Source: Rhodococcus wratislaviensis (GTDB taxonomy: Bacteria; Actinomycetota; Actinomycetes; Mycobacteriales; Mycobacteriaceae). Taken from it: 64,000 nt of DNA. Where the stretch lies: positions 62,001 through 126,000 of the forward strand of contig NZ_UAUI01000009.1 in the NCBI RefSeq assembly GCF_900455735.1, written 5' to 3'. Both the position numbers and the translations under genes were made by a program. The notes below the pieces were generated by a model that made no database searches, was not told the origin of the DNA, and was given only the letters and a program-made list of their open reading frames with translations. This document shows positions 43,319-55,271 of the stretch, piece by piece (positions within the stretch are counted from its first letter, which is position 1; every line of letters starts with the position of its first letter).

Positions 43319-44095
43319 TCAGCCTTTCCTGTTGTTCGAGTTGGAGCGGGGCTTGCCGGTTTCGACGAACTCGTCGCGGTGCTCGTCCGAGACGCCGGCC
43401 AGGTTGAGTTCGAAGGTGTAGCCCTGCTCGAGGCGGTAACTGGTCTTCACGTCGACGGGGTCGATGCCGTTGATGGCTTCCTTGGCGCAGCGGATGACCC
43501 GGGTGTCCTTGGCCGCGATCTTGGCGGCGATGTCGCGGGCGGTGTCGTCGAGTTTCTCGCGCGGCACCACCTCGTACACCGATCCGAAGTGCTGGAGTTG
43601 CTGGGCGGTGACGTTCTGCGCCGTGTAGTACAGCGTGCGCATCATGTGCTGGGGGACGAGGCGGGCGAGGTGGGTGGCGGCGCCGAGTGCGCCGCGGTCG
43701 ACCTCGGGCAGTCCGAAGACGGCGTCGTCGGACGCGACGATCACGTCGGCGTTCCCGACCAGGCCGATGCCGCCGCCGACGCAGAATCCGTTGACCGCGA
43801 CCACGACGGGCACGGCGCAGTCGTAGACGGCGGCGAACGCGGCCGCGCAGCCGCGGTTGGCGTCGACCAGTGCGCCGTATCCGTCGGTGGCCTGCATTTC
43901 CTTGATGTCGACGCCGGCGTTGAACCCGCGTCCCTCCGCTCTCAGGATCACCACGTGGGTGTCCGGATTCCGCCCCGCGTCGAGTACGGCGTCGGCCAAC
44001 TCGAACCAGCCCCGGGACGGGATGGCGTTCACGGGCGGGTAGTCGACGGTGACCGTGGTGATGCCGTCTCCGTCGGTGGTGGAGGTGATGCCCAT
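43319..44095 (-). CDS. echA20: EchA20, crotonase-type hydrolase of steroid D-ring opening
   Basis: A 258-residue crotonase-superfamily protein. The oxyanion-hole segments are AEGRGFNAGVDIKEM (~residue 60, quoted for GRGFNAGVD) and NGFCVGGGIGLVG (~108). EchA20 in M. tuberculosis opens the D ring of the indene-type CoA thioester (HIEC-CoA). First gene of the leftward unit; its ATG lies 27 bases from the KstR2-like box, which separates it from a divergent SDR gene just as Rv3550 and Rv3549c are separated. Confidence 0.92.
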   Translation of the reverse strand: MGITSTTDGDGITTVTVDYPPVNAIPSRGWFELADAVLDAGRNPDTHVVILRAEGRGFNAGVDIKEMQATDGYGALVDANRGCAAAFAAVYDCAVPVVVAVNGFCVGGGIGLVGNADVIVASDDAVFGLPEVDRGALGAATHLARLVPQHMMRTLYYTAQNVTAQQLQHFGSVYEVVPREKLDDTARDIAAKIAAKDTRVIRCAKEAINGIDPVDVKTSYRLEQGYTFELNLAGVSDEHRDEFVETGKPRSNSNNRKG

Positions 44096-44121
44096 GGCAT
44101 GTTCCTAACGTCTTGTACCGA

Positions 44122-44139
44122 ACCAAGCGATTGCTTGGT
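44122..44139. promoter_or_regulatory. KstR2-like operator between echA20 and SDR
   Basis: ACCAAGCGATTGCTTGGT, an imperfect 18-base palindrome. Its first 14 bases fit the published KstR2 consensus AnCAAGnnCTTGnT at all fixed positions but one. It lies in the 114-base divergent promoter region of exactly the genes that KstR2 controls in mycobacteria. KstR2 itself is not encoded in the window. Confidence 0.8.
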
Positions 44140-44209
44140 AAGTTAGCACATGTGCGGGCCGGAGAGCTCTGAGCTGGGCCTGCGAGAACATGCAACAGCG
44201 GAGGTATTC

Positions 44210-44992
44210 GTGGATTCAGGTCTGGACGGGGCGATCGTGCTCGTGACCGGCGGCGTTCGCGGGGTGGGCGCGGGCATCAGCCGTACCTTCCTGCGGGCGG
44301 GCGCGACGGTGGTGGCCTGTGCCCGCCGCCCGGGGGAGGCGGCGGTGGAGGCGGACGGCCGGGAGGTCGAATTCCTGCCGTGCGACATCCGCGATCCGGA
44401 ACAGGTGCAGGGCCTCGTCGATCGGATCGTGGAGCGGCACGGCCGGCTGGACGTCCTGGTCAACAACGCCGGTGGAGCGCCCTTCGCGCTCGCCGCGGAT
44501 GCGAGTCCGAAGTTCCACTCCAAGATCGTCGAGCTGAATCTGCTCGCCCCGCTCCTGGTGTCGCAGATCGCGAATGCGGTGATGCAGAAACAGGATTCGG
44601 GTGGCGCGATCGTGAACATCTCCAGCGTCAGCGGCTCGCGACCGTCGCCCGGCACCGCGGCGTACGGTGCGGCGAAGGCGGGCGTCGACAGTCTCACCAG
44701 CAGTCTCGCGGTCGAGTGGGCGCCCAAGGTGCGGGTCAACTCGGTGGTCGTCGGCCTCGTTCGCACCGAACTCGCGCATCTGCACTACGGCGACGAGGCG
44801 GGCATCGCGGCGGTCGGGGACACGATCCCGCTGGGCCGGATGGCCTGCCCCGAGGACATCGGCAACTGCGCGGTGTTCCTGGCTTCACCGCTGGCGGCGT
44901 ACGTCAGCGGTTCGACACTGACCGTCCACGGCGGCGGAGAACGTCCCGCCTTCCTGGCGGCAGCTACAGCATCTACAGAGGAGAAGGCATGA
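44210..44992 (+). CDS. SDR oxidoreductase (Rv3549c-like) of the KstR2 block
   Basis: A 260-residue short-chain dehydrogenase. NAD(P) loop TGGVRGVGAGI (~residues 12-22), NNAGG (~86), catalytic YGAAKAG (~152). GTG 44210 is chosen because CGGAGG precedes it by seven bases; an upstream ATG at 44150 falls close to the operator. It overlaps the next SDR by four bases. The length and place match Rv3549c, a KstR2-regulon member with an unassigned step in C/D-ring degradation. Confidence 0.88.
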   Translation: MDSGLDGAIVLVTGGVRGVGAGISRTFLRAGATVVACARRPGEAAVEADGREVEFLPCDIRDPEQVQGLVDRIVERHGRLDVLVNNAGGAPFALAADASPKFHSKIVELNLLAPLLVSQIANAVMQKQDSGGAIVNISSVSGSRPSPGTAAYGAAKAGVDSLTSSLAVEWAPKVRVNSVVVGLVRTELAHLHYGDEAGIAAVGDTIPLGRMACPEDIGNCAVFLASPLAAYVSGSTLTVHGGGERPAFLAAATASTEEKA

Positions 44993-45903
44993 GTGGAGTG
45001 GTCGACGGTCGCGTCGTCATCGTGACGGGCGCCGGACGCGGAATCGGACGTGCCCACGCGCTGGCGTTCGCCGCCGAGGGCGCGAAGGTGGTGGTCAACG
45101 ACATCGGAGCCGGTATCGACGGATCCGCCACCGGTGAGAGTCCCGCCGAGCAGGTGGTCGCGGAGATCGTCGCCGCGGGTGGCGAGGCCGTCGTCAACGG
45201 CGACGACGTCGCGGACTGGGCCGGCGCCGAGAATCTGATCAACACCGCCATCGACACCTTCGGACGCCTGGACGTCCTGGTGAACAATGCCGGGTTCCTG
45301 CGCGACCGCATGCTCGTCGGGATGAGCGAGCAGGAGTGGGACGCCGTCGTGCGCGTCCATCTGAAGGGGCATTTCGCGACGCTGCGCCACGCCGCCGCGT
45401 ACTGGCGCACCGAGGCGAAGGCGGGCAACCCGGTCGACGCCCGGATCGTCAATACCAGTTCCGGTGCCGGACTGCAGGGTTCGATCGGGCAGGGCAACTA
45501 CGCCGCCGCGAAGGCTGGGATCGCGGAGATGACCATTCAGGCGGCCGCGGAACTGAAGAACTACGGCGTCACTGTCAACGCGATCGCCCCGGCCGCACGC
45601 ACCCGGATGACGGTCGGCGCGGGCGGTGCGATGGCGGAGGCGATGGCCGCGCCCGAGGAGGGGTTCGACGCGATGGCGCCGGAGAACATCTCCCCGCTCG
45701 TCGTGTGGCTGGGCAGCACGGAGTCGAAGGATGTCACCGGACGCGTGTTCGAGGTGGAGGGAGGCAAGATCACGGTCGCCGAGGGCTGGCGGCACGGCCC
45801 CACGCAGGACAAGGGAGCGCGCTGGGAACCGAAGGAGATCGGGCCGGTCGTCGCCGACCTGCTCGCGAAGGCCGAAACCCCGGTTCCGGTGTACGGCGCC
45901 TGA
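44989..45903 (+). CDS. SDR oxidoreductase (Rv3548c-like) of the KstR2 block
   Basis: A 304-residue SDR of the 17-beta-HSD4/peroxisomal type. TGAGRGIGRAHA (~residues 12-23), NNAGFLRDRM (~98), SSGAGLQGS then NYAAAKAG (~167). The length is the same as I recall for M. tuberculosis Rv3548c. Translationally coupled to the preceding SDR. Possible substrates are 3-hydroxyacyl-CoA thioesters from steroid ring remnants; the exact step is not known. Two palindromes follow within 105 bases. Confidence 0.9.
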   Translation: MSGVVDGRVVIVTGAGRGIGRAHALAFAAEGAKVVVNDIGAGIDGSATGESPAEQVVAEIVAAGGEAVVNGDDVADWAGAENLINTAIDTFGRLDVLVNNAGFLRDRMLVGMSEQEWDAVVRVHLKGHFATLRHAAAYWRTEAKAGNPVDARIVNTSSGAGLQGSIGQGNYAAAKAGIAEMTIQAAAELKNYGVTVNAIAPAARTRMTVGAGGAMAEAMAAPEEGFDAMAPENISPLVVWLGSTESKDVTGRVFEVEGGKITVAEGWRHGPTQDKGARWEPKEIGPVVADLLAKAETPVPVYGA

Positions 45904-45907
45904 GTAC

Positions 45908-45947
45908 GTGAGTGGCGAAGTGTGCCGGGGCACGCATTGCCACTCAC
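45908..45947. terminator. Hairpin after SDR gene
   Basis: Arms GTGAGTGGC and GCCACTCAC, perfect over nine bases, with an inner GTG/CAC pair, starting 4 bases after the SDR stop. Likely terminator of the two-SDR unit. Confidence 0.55.
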
Positions 45948-45952
45948 CTGCA

Positions 45953-46007
45953 CCGGACGGACGGGACGCTCGTTGCCTCAGATCGAACGAGCGTCCCGTT
46001 CGTCCGG
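45953..46007. repeat. Repeated intergenic palindrome, copy 2
   Basis: Arms CCGGACG-g-ACGGGACGCTCGTT and AACGAGCGTCCCGT-t-CGTCCGG, 21 of 22 paired, loop 11 bases. The inner part is the same as copy 1 (40563-40603). Here it lies between two co-directional genes directly after another hairpin, so it is not needed simply to separate convergent transcripts. Confidence 0.75.
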
Positions 46008-46032
46008 CTGCGCGGAGAACTGGAGTGGTGTT

Positions 46033-46058
46033 TGGACACATTGATAAACAGGTGTCCA
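46033..46058. promoter_or_regulatory. Split palindrome upstream of LLM oxidoreductase
   Basis: TGGACAC and GTGTCCA, a perfect 7-base inverted repeat with a 12-base spacer, 47 bases before the GTG start of the LLM gene. The same half-sites form the compact operators at 54308 and 58258. Confidence 0.5.
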
Positions 46059-46104
46059 GAAGTTAGGGTGCAGGAAGGAAAAGGCTCTCGGCCAAGGAGA
46101 ATTC

Positions 46105-46968
46105 GTGAAATTCGGCATAACGTTGTTTACGAGTGACCGCGGGATCGGGCCGGCCTCGGCCGCGAGGGGTGCAGAGGCCAACGGATTCGACTCGTTCTAC
46201 GTGCCCGAGCACACGCACATTCCGGTGAAACGCGATGCGGCGCATCCTCAGACGGGTGACGCGTCGCTGCCCGACGACCGGTACATGCGCACCCTGGACC
46301 CGTGGGTGGCGCTGGCGTCGGCATCGGCGGTCACCGAGCGGATCGAGCTGGGGACGTCGGTGGCGCTGCCGGTCGAGCACGACCCGATCACGCTGGCCAA
46401 GACGATCGCCTCGCTCGACCACCTCAGCGGCGGACGGGTGACCCTCGGCGTGGGGTACGGGTGGAATCTGGACGAGCTCACCGATCACAATGTCCCGCCG
46501 GGACGGCGCCGGACGATGCTGCGCGAGTACCTCGAGGCGATGCGTGCGCTGTGGACGCAGGACGAGGCGTCCTACGACGGCGAGTTCGTGAAATTCGGTC
46601 CGAGCTGGGCGTGGCCCAAGCCGGCCCGGGTGCCTCCGGTGATCGTCGGCGCCGCCGGTAACGACAAGAACTTCCGGTGGATCGTGAAGTCGGCCGACGG
46701 GTGGATGACCACTCCGATCGAGCAGGACATCGACGACCGCGTCGCCACGCTGCGACGGATGTGGCGAGAGGTCGGCCGGGACGGCGAACCACGGATCGTC
46801 GTGCTCGACGGCAAGCCGGACGTGGACAAGTTGCGTCGGTGGAAGGACCTCGGCGTCACCGAGGTCGTGTACGGACTGCCCGACCGCAGCGAGGAGGACG
46901 TCCTGGCGTATCTGGGGCGTCTGTCCGGAAAACTCGAGGGATTGCGCGAGTCGACCGCGGTGGGGTGA
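46105..46968 (+). CDS. LLM-class, probably F420-dependent oxidoreductase
   Basis: A 287-residue luciferase-like TIM-barrel protein. MKFGITLFTSD start, FDSFYVPEHTHIPV (~residues 30-43), GTSVALPVEHDP, and GVGYGWNLDEL (~116) are characteristic of the mycobacterial F420-dependent LLM subfamily. GTG 46105 follows AAGGAG. Substrate unknown; the neighbouring steroid genes and the upstream GGACAC/GTGTCC repeat suggest lipid or sterol metabolism, but this is inference. Confidence 0.88.
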   Translation: MKFGITLFTSDRGIGPASAARGAEANGFDSFYVPEHTHIPVKRDAAHPQTGDASLPDDRYMRTLDPWVALASASAVTERIELGTSVALPVEHDPITLAKTIASLDHLSGGRVTLGVGYGWNLDELTDHNVPPGRRRTMLREYLEAMRALWTQDEASYDGEFVKFGPSWAWPKPARVPPVIVGAAGNDKNFRWIVKSADGWMTTPIEQDIDDRVATLRRMWREVGRDGEPRIVVLDGKPDVDKLRRWKDLGVTEVVYGLPDRSEEDVLAYLGRLSGKLEGLRESTAVG

Positions 46969-47058
46969 GTGAGTGCGGTTGGATGGGATGAGGGCACACC
47001 CCGAGTAAGAACGTGTTCTAGTATTGCTTGCCAACTGCTCGAGGAGAGGCCGAAGTCC

Positions 47059-48306
47059 GTGCGCATCGCACTCTTGTCGTATCGAAGCAAGCCCCACTGT
47101 GGTGGGCAGGGTGTGTACGTACGCCATCTCAGTCGTGAGCTGGTCGAACTCGGCCATCAGGTCGAGGTGTTCTCGGGGCAGCCGTACCCCGACGTCGACC
47201 CGCGGGTGACTCTGACGAAGGTCCCCAGCCTCGACCTGTATCGCGAGCCGGATCCGTTCAGAACGCCGCACCCACGCGAGTTCCGCGACGCCGTGGACGT
47301 GCTCGAGGTCGCGACGATGTGGACGGCCGGTTTCCCGGAACCGCTCACGTTCAGCCTCCGTGCCGCGCGACTGCTGAAGGAGCGCGCCGACGAGTTCGAC
47401 GTGGTGCACGACAACCAATGTCTCGGCTACGGGCTGCTGCAACTCCAGAAGGCCGGACTTCCGGTCGTCGCGACGATCCACCATCCGATCACCCGCGACC
47501 GCGAACTGGACCTGGCGTCGGCGAAGTGGTGGCGTCAGGTGACGGTCCGGCGCTGGTACGGCTTCCTGCGCATGCAGAAGCGGGTGGCGCGTGCCATCCC
47601 CGCGCTGGTGACGGTGTCGCAGTCCTCCGCCGACGACATCAGCGCGGCCTTCGACGTTCCCGCCGACAACCTGCAGACCATCCCGCTGGGCGTCGACACC
47701 GAGATTTTCCGACCCCCGGTCACCGCGCGGGTCCCGGGCCGCATCGTGTGCGTCGCCAGCGCCGACATGCCCCTCAAGGGCGTGTCGACGCTCCTCGAGG
47801 CGGTCGCGAAGGTGCACACCGAGCGCGCCGTCGAACTGGTGCTGGTCACCAAGCTCGCGCCTGGGGGAGTGACGGAGAAGCTCATCGAGGAGCTGGCCAT
47901 CGGCGACGTCGTCCGGACGGTGTCGGGTATCGACGACGCCGAACTCGCGTCTTTGCTGGCGTCGGCCGACGTCGCGTGCGTCCCGTCGCTGTACGAGGGC
48001 TTCTCGTTGCCCGCCGTCGAGGCGATGGCGTGCGGCACCCCGCTGGTGGCGAGCCGCGCCGGCGCCATTCCCGAGGTGGTGGGAACGGACGAGGAGGCGT
48101 GTGTGCTCGTGACACCCGGCGACCCCCAGGAACTCGCGGACGTGCTGGGCGCGTTACTCGACGATCCGCAGCGCCGGGCCCGGCTCGGTGACGGTGGCCG
48201 TCGACGCGTGCTCGAGCGCTACAGCTGGGCCGCCGTGGCCGCGAGAACCGCGCAGACCTATGCCGATGCGATAGCGCAGACCCGTCAAGGAGGCCGACCG
48301 TGCTGA
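47059..48306 (+). CDS. GT4-family glycosyltransferase
   Basis: A 415-residue GT-B glycosyltransferase. The N-terminal acceptor domain opens RIALLSYRSKPHCGGQGVY (quoted for PHCGGQGVY). The C-terminal GT4 nucleotide-sugar domain has LYEGFSLPAVEAMACGTPLV (quoted for EGFSLPAVEA, the E-x7-E motif). GTG 47059 with GAGGAGAGG upstream. Its stop overlaps the next methyltransferase start. It is the first of three coupled genes of unknown pathway. A soluble or peripheral enzyme that adds a sugar from a nucleotide donor. Confidence 0.9.
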   Translation: MRIALLSYRSKPHCGGQGVYVRHLSRELVELGHQVEVFSGQPYPDVDPRVTLTKVPSLDLYREPDPFRTPHPREFRDAVDVLEVATMWTAGFPEPLTFSLRAARLLKERADEFDVVHDNQCLGYGLLQLQKAGLPVVATIHHPITRDRELDLASAKWWRQVTVRRWYGFLRMQKRVARAIPALVTVSQSSADDISAAFDVPADNLQTIPLGVDTEIFRPPVTARVPGRIVCVASADMPLKGVSTLLEAVAKVHTERAVELVLVTKLAPGGVTEKLIEELAIGDVVRTVSGIDDAELASLLASADVACVPSLYEGFSLPAVEAMACGTPLVASRAGAIPEVVGTDEEACVLVTPGDPQELADVLGALLDDPQRRARLGDGGRRRVLERYSWAAVAARTAQTYADAIAQTRQGGRPC

Positions 48307-49036
48307 CCGTGGACTTCGACCGGCTGGGTGTGAAGCCCGGCGACAAGGTGATCGACATCGGGGCGGGCGCCGGGCGGCACTCGTTCGAGCTGTATCGACG
48401 CGGCGCCGACGTCATCGCCTTCGACCAGAATGCCGACGAACTCGCGGACGTCGAGAAGATGTTCGTGGCGATGGCCGAGGTCGGTGAGGTCCCGGCGGGC
48501 GCCTCGGCTCGGGTGGAGGTCGGCGACGCGCTGAACCTGCCGTACGAGGATGCGACGTTCGACGTGGTCCTCATCTCCGAGGTCCTCGAACACGTGCCCC
48601 GCGACGGCCGGGCCATCGCCGAGCTGACCCGCATTCTCAAGCCGGGTGGTGTTGCGGCCGTGACTGTTCCGCGGTGGCTGCCGGAGAAGATCTGCTGGGC
48701 GCTGTCCGACGCGTACCACGAGGTGGAGGGTGGCCACGTCCGCATCTACCGCGCCGACGAGCTGGCGGAGAAGCTGACGGCCGCCGGTCTGGAGGTCCGG
48801 GGACGGGATCACGCCCACGCCCTGCATTCGCCGTACTGGTGGCTCAAGTGCGCGGTGGGGGTGGAGAACAACGACAACCCCCTCGCGAAGGCCTATCACC
48901 AGGTTCTGGTGTGGGACATGATGAAAGCCCCCTGGCTCACGCGCACCGCCGAGAAGGTCCTCAACCCCGTGGTCGGCAAGAGCGTCGTGCTCTACCTCGA
49001 GAAGCCGAGGGAACCGAGCGTGGTGAAGGCGCCGCG

Positions 49037-49040
<4 letters not shown>
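48300..49040 (+). CDS. Class I SAM-dependent methyltransferase
   Basis: A 246-residue methyltransferase. SAM-binding motif I is VIDIGAGAGRHSFEL (~residues 18-32). FDVVLISEVLEHVPRD (~83-98) is motif II, and LKPGGVAAVTVP is motif III. It begins with GTG inside the end of the GT4 gene and overlaps the next start, so the trio is made together. It may methylate a glycan or its lipid/acid acceptor. Target unknown. Confidence 0.9.
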
Positions 49041-52020
<2,980 letters not shown>

Positions 52021-52024
<4 letters not shown>

Positions 52025-52773
52025 GATCTGAAGATCTGTCCGCCGTCGACGTTGAAGATCTGCCCGGTGATCCAGCTGGCCTCGTCGGAGAGCAGGAACA
52101 GGCAGGCGCCCACGAGGTCGTCGGGGGTGCCCATCCGCTTCAGCGGCAACGTCTTGACCATGTCTGCCACCATATTTCCCGGCGTGACGGTACGGGTGGC
52201 TTCGGTGTCGATCGGTCCGGGCGCGATGGCGTTGACCCGGATGTTCATGCCGCCCACCTCGTGGGCGAGTTGCTGGGTGAGGCCGTTGATCCCGACTTTC
52301 GCGAGCCCGTAGAAACCGGAGTACAGCCAGGCGGCCGTGGACGACTGGTTGACGATCGAGCCGCCACCGCCGCTGTTCATGTGCGGCCACACCGCGCGGG
52401 TCACGTTGAGGGCGCCGTCGAAGTTCACGGCCATGAACTTCTTGTAGTAGTCCCACGGCACGGTGATGAGGAGGTCGAGTTTCATGCCGCCGTAGATCGC
52501 GGCGTTGTTCACGAGATGGTCTATGCCGCCGAACTTCTCGACCGTGAACTCGGCGAGTTTCTTCGCCGAGTCCTCGTCGGCGACGTCGACGTCCTTGAAC
52601 ACCGCGGTCCCGCCGTCCGCGCTGATCTGCTTGGCCACGGTCTCGCCGAGCTCCGCATTGAGATCGGCCACCACCACGTTGGCCCCCTCGCGCGCGAGGG
52701 CGCGCGCGTAGCCCTCGCCGATGCCCTGCGCGGCACCGGTGACGATGGCGGTCTTCCCGTCGAAACGTCCCAT
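52021..52773 (-). CDS. SDR family oxidoreductase (Rv0769-like)
   Basis: A 250-residue SDR. TGAAQGIGEGYA (~residues 12-23), NNAAIYGG (~88), YGLAKVG (~155) as the catalytic Tyr/Lys. Second gene of the leftward operon, 18 bases after the ALDH stop. Probably oxidises a hydroxyl on a sterol- or terpenoid-like compound given the shared operator with the CYP51 operon, but the substrate is not known. Confidence 0.92.
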
Positions 52774-52791
52774 ATCGATTGACTCCCTCTA

Positions 52792-54261
52792 CTATTGGGC
52801 CGGTTCCGCGACCAGCTTGGTTTCCAGGTATTCCTCGAACCCGGCCACACCCATCTCGCGGCCGATTCCGGACTGCTTGTAGCCGCCGAACGGCGCGTCG
52901 GCGGAATACCAGACACCACCGTTGACGCTGAGTGTCCCGGTGCGCACGCCGTCGACCACTCGCTTCACGCGTGCGGGGTCCGTGCCCCACACCGACCCGG
53001 ACAGCCCGTACGGCGAGTCGTTGGCGATGCTGATCGCGTCCTCGTCACCGTCGTGGGGAATGATCACCAGCACGGGTCCGAAGATCTCTTCCCGCGACAC
53101 CCGGGCGGTGTTGTCGAGGCCGGTGATCAGGGTGGGTTCGACGAAGAATCCGCGGTCCCGATCGGCCGGGCGGCCGCCACCGACGACGATCGTGCCGCCC
53201 TCTTCCCGCGCGAGTCGCAGGTAGTCCTCGACGCGGGCGCGTTGCCGCGCGGAGATGAGGGGACCGCAGATGGTGCCGGATTTCGTGGGATCGCCCGCGT
53301 GCAGTCCGCCGAGCGTCCGGGCCGTGGCCTCGACCGCCTCGTCGTACTTCTCGCGGGGAACGAGTAGCCGGGTGGTGATGGCGCAACCCTGCCCCGCATG
53401 GGTGGAGACGGTGAACGCGGCGACCCCGCACGCGCCGGCGAGGTCGGCGTCGTCGAGCACGATGAACGCCGATTTGCCGCCGAGTTCGAGGAACACCTTC
53501 TTCAACGATTCGGATGCCGCCGCCATCACGGCCTTGCCCGTGGCGGTCGACCCGGTGAAGGACACGAGGTCCACGCGGGGGTCGGTGGAGAGCTGAGCGC
53601 CGAGGGAGTGGTCGCTCGACGTGACGATGTTGACCACACCGGCCGGGAGGTCGGTCTCCTCAGCGATCAGGTGCCCGACGAGGGCGGCGCACCAGGGGGT
53701 GTCGGGGGCGGGTTTGAGGACGACCGTGTTGCCGGCCGCGAGTGCGGGGCCGATCTTGGCGAAGTTGATCTGGTGCGGGAAGTTCCACGGCGTGATGGCT
53801 CCGACCACGCCGACGGCCTCCTTGAGGACGCGTCGGCGGGTCTTGATGCCCATCGGTTCGGCGATGCCCAGATCCTGTTCCCAGGAATAGCTTTCGGCGA
53901 GGTCCGCGAAATATCCGAGGTCGGCGACCGGGCCTTCGAGTTGGGGTCCGCTGGTGAGGAAGGCGGGGGCGCCGACTTCGGCGATGGTGATGTCGCGCAG
54001 TTCCTCGATGTGGGATTGCAACACGTCGCGCAGCTGCCGCAGGCAGCGGGCGCGGAAGACGTGGTCGCGGGACCACGTGGTGTCGTCGAAGGCCCGCCGG
54101 GCCGCGGCGATCGCGGCGTCCATGTCGGACGCCGTGGCGTCGGCGGCTCTCCCGAGTACCTCCTCGGTGGCCGGGTTGATCACCTCGAACGTGCCGCCGG
54201 AACCGGGAATCAGTTTGCCGTCGATCAGGAGAGCAGAGCTGTCGGTGGGGCGCAGAGTCAT
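52792..54261 (-). CDS. Aldehyde dehydrogenase (AldA/Rv0768-like)
   Basis: A 489-residue ALDH, the length I recall for M. tuberculosis Rv0768. NAD site TPWNFPHQINFAKIGPALAAGN (quoted for TPWNFPHQ), VSFTGSTATGK (~residue 225), the catalytic Glu in LELGGKSAFIV (~253) and the nucleophile Cys in THAGQGCAITTR (~289). ATG 54261 is selected over a longer frame that would read through the operator. It heads the leftward operon and faces an SDR gene across a 113-base promoter region. Confidence 0.94.
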   Translation of the reverse strand: MTLRPTDSSALLIDGKLIPGSGGTFEVINPATEEVLGRAADATASDMDAAIAAARRAFDDTTWSRDHVFRARCLRQLRDVLQSHIEELRDITIAEVGAPAFLTSGPQLEGPVADLGYFADLAESYSWEQDLGIAEPMGIKTRRRVLKEAVGVVGAITPWNFPHQINFAKIGPALAAGNTVVLKPAPDTPWCAALVGHLIAEETDLPAGVVNIVTSSDHSLGAQLSTDPRVDLVSFTGSTATGKAVMAAASESLKKVFLELGGKSAFIVLDDADLAGACGVAAFTVSTHAGQGCAITTRLLVPREKYDEAVEATARTLGGLHAGDPTKSGTICGPLISARQRARVEDYLRLAREEGGTIVVGGGRPADRDRGFFVEPTLITGLDNTARVSREEIFGPVLVIIPHDGDEDAISIANDSPYGLSGSVWGTDPARVKRVVDGVRTGTLSVNGGVWYSADAPFGGYKQSGIGREMGVAGFEEYLETKLVAEPAQ

Positions 54262-54307
54262 GGATTTTCGCTTCCGAATCGGGTGAGTGTCACAGCGATC
54301 TCTGAAA

Positions 54308-54326
54308 ACTGGACATGTGTCTGGAC
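54308..54326. promoter_or_regulatory. Shared TetR-type operator, copy 1 (ALDH/SDR divergent promoter)
   Basis: ACTGGACATGTGTCTGGAC. The same 19 bases, with one change, occur on the opposite strand at 58258-58276 in front of the TetR-CYP123-CYP51 operon. The core is the dyad GGACAyGTGTCt. It lies 46 bases before ALDH and 48 before the SDR, so it can serve both. Confidence 0.72.
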
Positions 54327-54374
54327 TATAGTTTGAACAACTGGATGCCGCAATGACGAGTTGCCGGAGGTGCG

Positions 54375-55271
54375 ATGAATTCACGCGACGAGAGACGGCT
54401 GGACGGGCGAGGCGCCGTCGTCACCGGCTCGAGCCGGGGGATCGGCCGTGCGGTCGCGCACGCTCTCGCGGCCGAGGGAGCCGGTGTGGTGGTCAACGGC
54501 CGTGATCCGGACGCGGCGGAGAAGGTGGCCGACGAGATCGTGCTCGGCGGTGGCCGGGCGATCGCGGTGGCTGGTTCGGCCGCCGCCGACGGCGTCGCGG
54601 AGGCCCTGGTCGACGCCGTCGAATGTGCGTTCGGCCAGGTGGACGTGCTGATCAACTGCGCAGGCGTCGCGGAGCCTGCCGGGTCGTCCATCCTCACAGT
54701 CACCGACGAGCAGTGGCGCGAACTCGTCGATGCGCACCTGACGGCGACGTTCCGCACGTGCCGGGCCGCGGCGCCCCTGATGGCGGAACGGGGGCGCGGA
54801 GCGATCGTGAACACGAGTTCGTTCGCGTTCCTCGGCGACTACGGCGGAACCGGATATCCCGCCGGCAAGGGAGCGGTCAACAGCCTGACCCTCGCCATCG
54901 CGGCCGAACTGGCCGAGTCCGGCGTCCGCGCCAACGTGGTGTGTCCCGGCGCGAGGACCCGACTGTCTGTGGGCGCGGAGTACGAGCAGCGCATCGAGGA
55001 ACTGCACAGGCGGGGCATGCTCGACGACGCAACGCGCTACGGCTCGCTGCATCCTGCGCCCGCGGACTACGTCGCCCGGCTCTACGTGTTCCTGGCGAGC
55101 GACCTCGCCGCCGGAATCACCGGCGGGATCTTCGCCGGATCAGGGTGCTTCGTCGGCAGGTTCGACCGGCCGGATCCGACTCTGCTGGCCTACCGCGACC
55201 ACGAGACCGAGCCGCCGTGGTCGCTCGACGAGCTGGCGGAGTTGGTGGGTTCCGGGCACTGTGAGCGGTGA
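54375..55271 (+). CDS. SDR family oxidoreductase
   Basis: A 298-residue SDR. TGSSRGIGRAVA (~residues 17-28), INCAGVAEPAG (~92, with NCAG in place of the usual NNAG), TSSFAFLGDYGGTGYPAGKGA (quoted for YPAGKGA, the Tyr/Lys pair). GGAGG precedes ATG 54375. The C-terminal ~40 residues (PPWSLDELAELV) extend beyond a minimal SDR. Divergent from the ALDH operon across the shared operator, so likely part of the same regulon. Confidence 0.9.
   Translation: MNSRDERRLDGRGAVVTGSSRGIGRAVAHALAAEGAGVVVNGRDPDAAEKVADEIVLGGGRAIAVAGSAAADGVAEALVDAVECAFGQVDVLINCAGVAEPAGSSILTVTDEQWRELVDAHLTATFRTCRAAAPLMAERGRGAIVNTSSFAFLGDYGGTGYPAGKGAVNSLTLAIAAELAESGVRANVVCPGARTRLSVGAEYEQRIEELHRRGMLDDATRYGSLHPAPADYVARLYVFLASDLAAGITGGIFAGSGCFVGRFDRPDPTLLAYRDHETEPPWSLDELAELVGSGHCER

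Noticed and set aside
54327..54345. Possible KstR-type site near the ALDH promoter
   Set aside because: Only a loose resemblance to TnnAACnnGTTnnA; half-sites do not align.
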